NCBI GenBank assembly: GCA_024710585.1
Contig: JANJUM010000105.1
Coordinates: forward strand, 1 to 39,414
Source: Desulforhopalus sp.
GTDB lineage: Bacteria; Desulfobacterota; Desulfobulbia; Desulfobulbales; Desulfocapsaceae
Reading direction: 5' to 3'
DNA: 39,414 bases
Shown here: positions 30,552 to 39,414 of the stretch, one piece after another
Layout: each line of letters opens with the position of its first letter
How positions within the stretch are numbered: the stretch's first letter is position 1
Made by a program: the position numbers and the translations under genes
The notes under the pieces: generated by a model
Databases searched by the model: none
What the model was told of the DNA's origin: nothing
The model's input: only the letters and a program-made list of their open reading frames with translations

Positions 30552-31316
30552 CTAGCCGTTGACGTAGTGAATGTCCCAGGCCTCGGTGCGGCTGTTGTTG
30601 TCCTGGTTTTTGACGATGGAGAACTCGAAGATGTTGGTCGAGTCGAGAAAGAGGTTGTCGTTGATCTCCGGGGCCTTGGAACAGTGGAAGAACACCGAGT
30701 GCGGGACGAGGCCATCACGGCCGAGGGAGTAGTAGCGCATGAAACCGAAGCCGCGGTCCTGGTTGTAGCTGATGGCGATGCCGCGCTGACGGTTCTCCCC
30801 CGCCGGGGCACCGATGGGCAGCAGCCCGGGGATGAGGTAGCCGGAGATGAACAGGTCGGCCGCTTCACGCAGCTCGCTGCTGACGTACTTGAAGCCGATC
30901 ACCTCAACGCGGCAGCCCATGTTCTGCAGGGCCAGCACCAGGCGAATAAAGTCGCCGTCGCCGGTGAGGAGGATGACACGGTCGAGGTTGCGCGCCTGCA
31001 GCAATGCGTCGATGGCCAGGTCCATGTCGGCGTTGGCCTTGGTGGTGATGATGCCCTCGTCGTCGACGAAGTGCTTGACATACTTCTTGATTACCTTGAA
31101 GCCGCACTGGCGGATGACGTCGTGATAGCGGTAGAGCTTCTGCCGGTACTCGGCGTCGTCCTTGGTGCGCTCGCCATCCTCGGCGAGGTAGGAATTGGCG
31201 CGCAGCAGCGTCGACCCGCCACAGCTGCCCAGCTCGGCAAGGACATCGTAGCGCATGCCGTAGCCGCCGCACATCCTGATGTTCTCGGCATCGACGAAGA
31301 TTCCCGTCTTGAGCAT
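30552..31316 (-). CDS. NYN domain protein with C-terminal cold-shock-like domain
   Basis: MLKTGIFVDAENIRM, VILLTGDGDFIRLVLALQNMGCRVEVIG, then DRGFGFMRYYSL...SVFFHCSK. Confidence 0.8.
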   Translation of the reverse strand: MLKTGIFVDAENIRMCGGYGMRYDVLAELGSCGGSTLLRANSYLAEDGERTKDDAEYRQKLYRYHDVIRQCGFKVIKKYVKHFVDDEGIITTKANADMDLAIDALLQARNLDRVILLTGDGDFIRLVLALQNMGCRVEVIGFKYVSSELREAADLFISGYLIPGLLPIGAPAGENRQRGIAISYNQDRGFGFMRYYSLGRDGLVPHSVFFHCSKAPEINDNLFLDSTNIFEFSIVKNQDNNSRTEAWDIHYVNG

Positions 31317-31342
31317 CGTCCCTCCTTGGGCCACCCGCTGCC

Positions 31343-32893
31343 TCACTCCCACTCGATGGTCGCCGGCGGCTTCGAGGAGATGTCGTAGACGACGCGGTTG
31401 ACGCCACGTACCTCGTTGATGATGCGGCTCGAGATCTCGCCGAGGATCTCGTAAGGCAGCCTGGTCCAGTCGGCGGTCATGGCGTCGCGGGAATCGACGC
31501 AGCGCAGAGCGATGACATGCTCGTAGGTGCGCCCGTCACCCATCACCCCCACTGTCTGGATGGGCAGCAGCACGGCAAAGCTCTGCCAGACTTTGCGGTA
31601 CCATCCGGCACGACGCATCTCCTCGAGGACGATGACGTCCGCCTGGCGGAGGATGCGCAGCCGCTCGCGGGTGACCTCGCCCATGATGCGGATGCCCAGC
31701 CCCGGCCCGGGGAAGGGCTGGCGGTAGATGGCCTCCTCAGGCAGGCCGAGTTCGAGGCCGAGCTCGCGCACCTCGTCCTTGAACAGCTCGCGCAGCGGTT
31801 CGATGAGCTCGAGCTTCATCACCTCCGGCAGGCCGCCGACATTATGGTGCGACTTAATGGGCGCCTCGCCGCGGAAGCTCACCGACTCGATGACGTCCGG
31901 GTAGAGGGTGCCCTGGGCGAGGTATTTGACCTCGCCGATGCGGCGCGCCTCCTCCTCGAAGATCTTGATGAAACCGAGACCGATGCGCTTACGCTTGACC
32001 TCCGGGTCGGTGACCCCGTCGAGTTCGGTGAGGAAGAAGTCGGTGGCGTCGACGTCGATCAGCGAGAGATGGCTGGTTTCCTTGAAGAACTTGATGATGG
32101 CGTCGCTCTCGCCGCTGCGCATCAGGCCGTTATTGACATGGATGCAGGTCAGCTGGTCGCCGATGGCCTTGTGGATGATAGCCGCAGTCACCGAGCTGTC
32201 GACGCCCCCCGACAGGGCGCAGATGACCTTGCCATCGCCGACCCTGTTCCTGATTTCGGCGACATTCTGCTCGATGAAGGAATGCATGGTCCACTCCGGC
32301 CGACAGCCGCAGATGCCGAAGATGAAGTTGCGCAGCACCTCGGTGCCGATGAGGGTATGGGCGACCTCTGGGTGGAACTGCACCGCCACCAGCGGCAGCT
32401 GGCGGTGGCGCAGGGCGGCGTATGGCGAGTTGTCGCTGGTGGCGGTGGCAACGAAGGCCTCGGGGATGCGCTCGACGCGGTCGCCATGGCTCATCCACAC
32501 CTGATGCCTGCCGCCTTCGCCGCCCAGGCCGGCAAAGAGCCCCCCTTCCTCGGCGACGCGCAGTTCGGCCTTGCCGAACTCACGCTTCTCGGCCTTTTCC
32601 ACGGCACCGCCGTACTGTTGCAGCATGAGCTGCGCCCCATAGCAGATGCCAAGCACCGGCACGCCGAGCGCGAAGACCCCGGGGTCGGAGTGAGGGGCGT
32701 CCCGGTCGTAAACCGAACAGGGCCCGCCGGAGAGGATGACGCCAGAGGGTTTCATCGCCCGCAGCCGCTCGAGGGGCAGGGAGAAGGGGTGGATCTCGCT
32801 GTACACCTTCTGCTCGCGAATCCTTCTCGCGATGAGCTGGGTGGTCTGCGAACCGAAATCGAGGATGATGATCTTTTCGCTGTGGATGTCCAT
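31343..32893 (-). CDS. guaA: GMP synthase (glutamine-hydrolysing)
   Basis: [47 protein letters not shown]. Confidence 0.96.
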   Translation of the reverse strand: MDIHSEKIIILDFGSQTTQLIARRIREQKVYSEIHPFSLPLERLRAMKPSGVILSGGPCSVYDRDAPHSDPGVFALGVPVLGICYGAQLMLQQYGGAVEKAEKREFGKAELRVAEEGGLFAGLGGEGGRHQVWMSHGDRVERIPEAFVATATSDNSPYAALRHRQLPLVAVQFHPEVAHTLIGTEVLRNFIFGICGCRPEWTMHSFIEQNVAEIRNRVGDGKVICALSGGVDSSVTAAIIHKAIGDQLTCIHVNNGLMRSGESDAIIKFFKETSHLSLIDVDATDFFLTELDGVTDPEVKRKRIGLGFIKIFEEEARRIGEVKYLAQGTLYPDVIESVSFRGEAPIKSHHNVGGLPEVMKLELIEPLRELFKDEVRELGLELGLPEEAIYRQPFPGPGLGIRIMGEVTRERLRILRQADVIVLEEMRRAGWYRKVWQSFAVLLPIQTVGVMGDGRTYEHVIALRCVDSRDAMTADWTRLPYEILGEISSRIINEVRGVNRVVYDISSKPPATIEWE

Positions 32894-32957
32894 GAATTTC
32901 CCTGCGGCCAGGCCGCCTCCCTGGTTGCTGTTGCCGGAGTCCCCCCGCCCTGCCCTC

Positions 32958-34427
32958 TCAGGCGGTACGGTAGTTGGGCGCCTCCTTGGTGATGATGACG
33001 TCGTGGACATGGGACTCGCGCAGCCCTGCCGAAGAGATGCGCACGAATTTCGCCTTGCGCTGCAGGTCGTCGATGGTCGCCGCGCCGACATAGCCCATGC
33101 CGGAACGCAGCCCGCCGAGCAGCTGGTAGAGCACCGTGGTGATCGGCCCGCGATAGGGCACCTTGCCCTCGATACCCTCCGGCACCAGCTTGGAGGAACT
33201 GGCAACGTCGGTCTGGAAATAGCGGTCTGCGGAGCCGTGACTCTGGCACATCGCCCCCAGCGAGCCCATGCCGCGGTAGCCCTTGTAGGTACGCCCCTGA
33301 TAGAGGAAGGTGTCGCCCGGGGTCTCGTCGGTGCCAGCGAAGAGGCTGCCGATCATCACCGTGCTGGCACCGGCGCCGATGGCCTTGGTGAGGTCGCCGG
33401 AATGCTTGATACCGCCGTCGGCGATCACCGGAACGCCGTAGCTGTTGGCGACCTCGACGCAATACTTGAGGGCGCTCATCTGTGGCACGCCCACCCCGGC
33501 GACGATGCGCGTGGTGCAGATCGAGCCTGGGCCGATGCCGACCTTGACGGCGTTGGCGCCGGCCTCGATGAGGTCCCGGGTGCCCTCGCCGGTTGCGACA
33601 TTGCCGGCGATGACCGACAATTCGGGGAAGGCTTTCTTCAGACTGCGCACCGCCTCGATGACCCCCCGTGAATGGCCGTGGGCCGAGTCCACCACCACCA
33701 CGTCGACGCCGGCTTTGAGCAGCCGCTCGGCATGGGCGACCACCCCGGGGCCGACCCCGAGGGCCGCGCCGACGAGGAGCCGGCCAAAGGTATCCTTGGC
33801 CGCCAGGGGATACTTCTTGATTTTTTCCAGGTCCTTGATGGTGATCAGGCCTTTGAGGGCGCCATCCTCGTCGACCACCAACAGCTTCTCGATACGGTGT
33901 TCGTGGAGCAACGCCTTGGAGTGCTCGAGGTCGATGCCCACCTTGGCGGTGACCAGCTTTTTCGAGGTCATGACGTCGGCGACGCGCAGGCCGTCATCGG
34001 AGACGAAGCGCAGGTCGCGGTTGGTGACGATGCCCACCAGCTTGCCATGGTGCAGCACCGGCAAGCCGGAAATCTTGTAGGTGCTCATGATCTCCTGCAC
34101 CTCGGCCACCGACTGGTCCTGGGTGACGGTTATCGGGTCGATGATCATTCCCGACTCCGATTTCTTCACCCGCTCGACCTCGAGGGCCTGCTGCTCGACG
34201 GTCATGTTCTTGTGAATGATGCCGATGCCGCCCTCGCGGGCCATGGCGATGGCGGTGCGGTGCTCGGTGACGGTATCCATGGCCGAGCTGACCAGGGGCG
34301 TTTTCAGTCTTATAGTATCTGTCAAGCGGGTCTCGAGGTTGACCTCGTTCGGCAATACCTCGGAGGCGGCCGGCACGAGGAGCAAATCATCGAAAGTGAG
34401 AGCGATTTCTATCTGATCTGGTAACAT
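32958..34427 (-). CDS. guaB: IMP dehydrogenase with CBS domains
   Basis: [21 protein letters not shown] region, [20 protein letters not shown]. Confidence 0.97.
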   Translation of the reverse strand: MLPDQIEIALTFDDLLLVPAASEVLPNEVNLETRLTDTIRLKTPLVSSAMDTVTEHRTAIAMAREGGIGIIHKNMTVEQQALEVERVKKSESGMIIDPITVTQDQSVAEVQEIMSTYKISGLPVLHHGKLVGIVTNRDLRFVSDDGLRVADVMTSKKLVTAKVGIDLEHSKALLHEHRIEKLLVVDEDGALKGLITIKDLEKIKKYPLAAKDTFGRLLVGAALGVGPGVVAHAERLLKAGVDVVVVDSAHGHSRGVIEAVRSLKKAFPELSVIAGNVATGEGTRDLIEAGANAVKVGIGPGSICTTRIVAGVGVPQMSALKYCVEVANSYGVPVIADGGIKHSGDLTKAIGAGASTVMIGSLFAGTDETPGDTFLYQGRTYKGYRGMGSLGAMCQSHGSADRYFQTDVASSSKLVPEGIEGKVPYRGPITTVLYQLLGGLRSGMGYVGAATIDDLQRKAKFVRISSAGLRESHVHDVIITKEAPNYRTA

Positions 34428-34660
34428 GTCTCCTCCTCTTCGAGACTGCGGCAGGGGCATCCGGCGCTGACAGCCGGCACTCCGCCAAATAACGGCAGGG
34501 CCACAATCGATTCCTGCTCATCAGGGTTGCCCGGTGGCGACCCTCCATTGTAAAGCATCTTGAGCTGCATGTTGTGTAAAATAGTGGCGGCGGGAGGGCA
34601 CCGGCCAACAGCCGTTGCCGGGACGGCGTCCCCACGCCCGAGGAAAAGGACCGGAATGCG

Positions 34661-35269
34661 ATGTTGCTGAAAATCAACCCCATCAACCCCCAGCTGCGCC
34701 TGATCGAACAGGTGGTCAAGCTGTTGCAGGGCGGGGCGGTGATCTGCTACCCCACCGATACCGGCTACGGTATCGGCTGCGATCTCATGAACCAGAAGGC
34801 GATCAAGGAGATCATGCTCCTCAAGAGAAGGCCAAAGGACAAGCCTTTCTCCTTCATGTGTTCCGACCTCACCGATATCAGCCAGTATGCCCACGTCTCC
34901 AACACCGCCTACCGGCTGATGAAAAAGAGCCTGCCCGGCCCTTACACCTTCGTCCTGCCCGGCACCAAGCTGGTGCCGAAGATCATGGCCAGCAAGCAGA
35001 AGACGGTCGGCATCCGCGTGCCGACCAACCCCATCTGCCGCCTGCTGCTCACCACCCTCGGCAACCCCATCGTCAACACCAGCGCCCAGCTGGAGGAGCA
35101 CGAGGCGGCCGCCGACCCCTACGACATCGACCAGTACCTCGGCAACCGCATCGACCTGATCATCGACGGCGGGCCGGTCTATCCCGATCCCTCCTCGGTC
35201 ATCGACCTCACCGGCGATGTCCCCGAGGTGCTGCGGGTCGGCAAGGGCGACGTTACTCCGTATCGCTGA
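34661..35269 (+). CDS. L-threonylcarbamoyladenylate synthase (Sua5/YciO/YrdC family)
   Basis: GGAVICYPTDTGYGIGCDLMNQKAI, KRRPKDKPFSFMC, GIRVPTNPI. Confidence 0.92.
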   Translation: MLLKINPINPQLRLIEQVVKLLQGGAVICYPTDTGYGIGCDLMNQKAIKEIMLLKRRPKDKPFSFMCSDLTDISQYAHVSNTAYRLMKKSLPGPYTFVLPGTKLVPKIMASKQKTVGIRVPTNPICRLLLTTLGNPIVNTSAQLEEHEAAADPYDIDQYLGNRIDLIIDGGPVYPDPSSVIDLTGDVPEVLRVGKGDVTPYR

Positions 35270-35537
35270 TCAAGGCCTCCTTGAGGGACTTGCTCATGGT
35301 GAAGTGAAGGGTCTTGCGGTCAGGAATTTCCATTACTTTGCCGGTCCTGGGATTCTTGGTGGAGCGAGGCTTGCGGCTGCGCACCGAGAAACTGCCGAAG
35401 CCGCGCAGTTCGATGCGCCGCTCCTCGACCAGGGCCTTGGCCATGGTTTCCAGCATGATATCCACTGCCAAGCCGACATCCTGTTTTTGCAGGGACAACT
35501 CGCTGCTGACCCTGTCTACGATATCTTTCTTCAACAT
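35253..35537 (-). CDS. ihfB: Integration host factor/HU family subunit (probable IHF beta by position after rpsA)
   Basis: MLKKDIVDRVSSELSLQKQD..VEERRIELRGFGSFSVRSRKPRSTKNPRTGK. Confidence 0.85.
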   Translation of the reverse strand: MLKKDIVDRVSSELSLQKQDVGLAVDIMLETMAKALVEERRIELRGFGSFSVRSRKPRSTKNPRTGKVMEIPDRKTLHFTMSKSLKEALISDTE

Positions 35538-35607
35538 ACCCGCTGACGCTTTATCTATAAAAGGGTGATAAGGCCGGAAAATGGCCGGCCTTGGGATTCG
35601 TCTCGAT

Positions 35608-35648
35608 AAAAAAAAGTTGTCCTGCCGCGATGAACTCGGCAAGACAAC
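35608..35648 (-). terminator. Rho-independent terminator between rpsA and ihfB
   Basis: GTTGTC(C)TGCCG/CGGCA(A)GACAAC stem followed on the minus strand by 8 U. Confidence 0.88.
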
Positions 35649-35790
35649 CATCGCACTGCCTCACTATGCCCGTGTCCGGGAACTGCGTCTTGTCTCTACA
35701 GCGACTCTCGGCGGCAGGATAGAGCTCCAGCCTGCCATGGGGAGGCGGAGAAGGCGGGCCGGCAGAGCCGCGAAGGGGCCAGGCCGGCAG

Positions 35791-35822
35791 AGCGGGTTTC
35801 CACCACAACGTGGAAACCCGCT
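35791..35822. other. Perfect 13-bp inverted repeat immediately after rpsA stop
   Basis: AGCGGGTTTCCAC-CACAAC-GTGGAAACCCGCT. Confidence 0.85.
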
Positions 35823-35831
35823 GCCACGCCG

Positions 35832-37559
35832 CTAGTTGTTCGAGGAGTCGTTGCCCTCCGCCGCCGCCTTGAGCAGGTCGCCAAAGGTGGACGGTGCGTT
35901 CTCGGAGGCCAGTTTCTCGGCCTTCTTGAACTTCTCCACCGCGGCCCCTTCGTCCTCGCCCTCGAGGGTTTTGACCGAGAGGCCGATCTTGCGGTCCTTG
36001 GCGGAGACGTTGATGACGATGGCCTTGAGGACATCGCCCACCTGATACATGCCCACCGGGGTCTTGACCTTGTCCTTGCTCAGCTCGGAGACATGGACCA
36101 GGCCCTCGATGCCTTCCTCCAGCTTGACGAAGACGCCGAAGTCGGTGACGTTGGTGATCTCGCCCTCGACCACGGTGCCGGAGGGATAGTTGTTATAGGC
36201 GGCCTGCCACGGATCGGGAACCAGCTGCTTGATGCCCAGGGAGAAGCGCTCGTTTTCCTTGTCGATCTTGAGCACCACCGCCTGAATGGTCTCGCCCTTG
36301 GTGTATTTTTCCGAGGGGTGCTTGATGCGCTCCGTCCAGGAAAGGTCGGAGACATGGATGAGGCCGTCGATGCCCTCCTCGATACCGATGAAGACACCGA
36401 AATCGGTGATGTTCTTGATCTTGCCTTCGATGACCGAGCCCACCGGATAGTTCTCGGTGACCAGATCCCAGGGGTTGGGCTGGAGTTGCTTCATGCCCAG
36501 GGAGATGCGCTTGGTCTCGGTCTCGATGTTGAGTACCATGACCTCGACCTCGTCGCCCACCGACACCATCTTGGAGGGATGGCGCGGCTTCTTCGACCAG
36601 GTCATCTCGGAGACGTGGATCAGGCCTTCGACGCCCTCTTCGAGCTCGACGAAGACGCCATAATCGGTGATCGACACCACCCGGCCACGGGTGGTCTGAC
36701 CGACAGGATAGCGGCTGACCACCGAAGTCCAGGGGTCTTCACGCAGCTGCTTGACGCCCAGGGAGACGCGGTCATGCTCGCGGTCGTACTTGAGGACCTT
36801 GACCTCCAACTCGTCGCCGACCTTGTAGAGCTTGGCCGGATGGGAGACCCGGCCCCAGGAGAGGTCGGTGATATGGCAGAGACCGTCCATGCCGCCCATG
36901 TCGATGAACAGGCCGTAGTCGGTGATATTGGTGATGGCGCCACGGATGATCTGACCCTCGGCCAGCTTGGAGCGCATCTCCTCACGCAGCTTGTTGCGCT
37001 CCTCTTCGAGGATGGCGCGCCGCGAGATGACGACGTTGTTGCGCTTCTTGTTGAACTTGAGGATCTTGAACTCCATGGTCTCGCCGATGAGGGCGTCGAG
37101 ATCCTTGACCGGGCGCAGGTCGATCTGCGAATAGGGGAGGAAGGCGGGGACGCCGATGTCCACCGACATGCCACCCTTGACGCGGCTCTCGATCTTGCCG
37201 GAGATGGTGCCCTCGGCTTCCTGGATATCGGCGATGCGCTCCCAGACCTTGATGGCAATTGCTTTTTCCCGTGACAGAAGGAGGCCGCCCTCTTCCTTGC
37301 GGCGCTCGATAAAGACTTCGAAGGCGTCGCCGATCTTGATCTCCTCGCCGGCGTCGAGACGGAATTCCGATTTGGGGATGTAGCTCTCGGCCTTGTCGCC
37401 GACATCGACGAGGAAGTAGTCCTCGACGCTGCCGATGATCGTCCCCTGGGTCACGTCTCCGACGGCGACCACCTTGTTGTTTCCTTCCATCTCGAAGAGC
37501 TCGGCAAAGCTCAGCTCTTCACCGCTTGCCTGGGTTGATTGTTTGGTTTGTTCTGTCAT
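35832..37559 (-). CDS. rpsA: 30S ribosomal protein S1
   Basis: Multiple S1 repeats (DYGVFVELEEGVEGLIHVSEM, DFGVFIGIEEGIDGLIHVSDLSW). Confidence 0.97.
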   Translation of the reverse strand: MTEQTKQSTQASGEELSFAELFEMEGNNKVVAVGDVTQGTIIGSVEDYFLVDVGDKAESYIPKSEFRLDAGEEIKIGDAFEVFIERRKEEGGLLLSREKAIAIKVWERIADIQEAEGTISGKIESRVKGGMSVDIGVPAFLPYSQIDLRPVKDLDALIGETMEFKILKFNKKRNNVVISRRAILEEERNKLREEMRSKLAEGQIIRGAITNITDYGLFIDMGGMDGLCHITDLSWGRVSHPAKLYKVGDELEVKVLKYDREHDRVSLGVKQLREDPWTSVVSRYPVGQTTRGRVVSITDYGVFVELEEGVEGLIHVSEMTWSKKPRHPSKMVSVGDEVEVMVLNIETETKRISLGMKQLQPNPWDLVTENYPVGSVIEGKIKNITDFGVFIGIEEGIDGLIHVSDLSWTERIKHPSEKYTKGETIQAVVLKIDKENERFSLGIKQLVPDPWQAAYNNYPSGTVVEGEITNVTDFGVFVKLEEGIEGLVHVSELSKDKVKTPVGMYQVGDVLKAIVINVSAKDRKIGLSVKTLEGEDEGAAVEKFKKAEKLASENAPSTFGDLLKAAAEGNDSSNN

Positions 37560-37605
37560 GGGATGTACTCTTCCTGTCGACCAAAGGCCATTGGGGTTGG
37601 GGTTG

Positions 37606-37636
37606 CTTTTCCATGGAACGGGGCGTCATGGAAAAG
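37606..37636 (-). other. Hairpin in rpsA 5' leader
   Basis: 10-bp perfect stem CTTTTCCATG/CATGGAAAAG, 11-nt loop. Confidence 0.7.
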
Positions 37637-37700
37637 AAAAAAGCAAGAGCCCGCATTTTCATGGCAGGAAAGGGGGCGCTTGCGGAGATATGAACAGTAT

Positions 37701-37729
37701 TGTATAGCAGCTTTTCAACGAAACGACAA
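37701..37729 (-). promoter_or_regulatory. Putative rpsA promoter
   Basis: Minus strand TTGTCG-17 nt-TATACA. Confidence 0.5.
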
Positions 37730-37788
37730 GAACATCTTGCCAATGCACGGTTTTTTTGGGGGAGGCGGGCCTTCCTCCGCCTCCGCTC

Positions 37789-39363
<1,575 letters not shown>

Positions 39364-39414
39364 CTGTGGTCACACCTTTGCCTTCCGTTGGTCATGGAAG
39401 TGCTTGCAATATTG

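Noticed and set aside
34510-34530. CUGAUGAG in the guaB leader as a hammerhead ribozyme core
   Set aside because: The matching CGAAA core strand and stems are absent

Overview
This 39.4 kb, GC-rich window is almost fully coding and looks chromosomal, probably from a delta-proteobacterial (Desulfobacterota-like) lineage; that taxonomic guess is by gene content only. I saw no CRISPR array, transposase, integrase, rRNA or tRNA. The left half (1-19.7 kb) is a fatty-acid/acyl-CoA oxidation locus: etfA (truncated), etfB, a membrane FeS oxidoreductase of the EtfAB:quinone oxidoreductase type, a MerR regulator, a DsrE-like protein, a MarR regulator, a Cys-rich 4Fe-4S protein, two acyl-CoA dehydrogenases, a dienoyl-CoA reductase-type flavoenzyme, an MBL hydrolase, a thiolase, a HAD-ECH fusion and an acyl-CoA synthetase. 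The right half is mostly housekeeping: aspartate kinase, rnhA, yajC, tgt, glk, guaA, guaB, a Sua5/YrdC protein, an IHF/HU subunit, rpsA and a DEAD-box helicase. It also carries a REC-DUF4388-PilZ protein and a NYN plus cold-shock-domain fusion. The best hunting results are regulatory. (1) A 16-bp TTnACGTnnAnGTnAA-type palindrome occurs four times, two in the emo/merR intergenic region and two upstream of fadD, and in both catabolic promoters it starts exactly on the -35. (2) A GTTCA-N5-TGAAC palindrome is shared by the marR start region and the dsrE-like promoter. (3) Several strong intergenic hairpins are present, some classical terminators and some lacking a U tract. I found no clearly new defence or mobile system.
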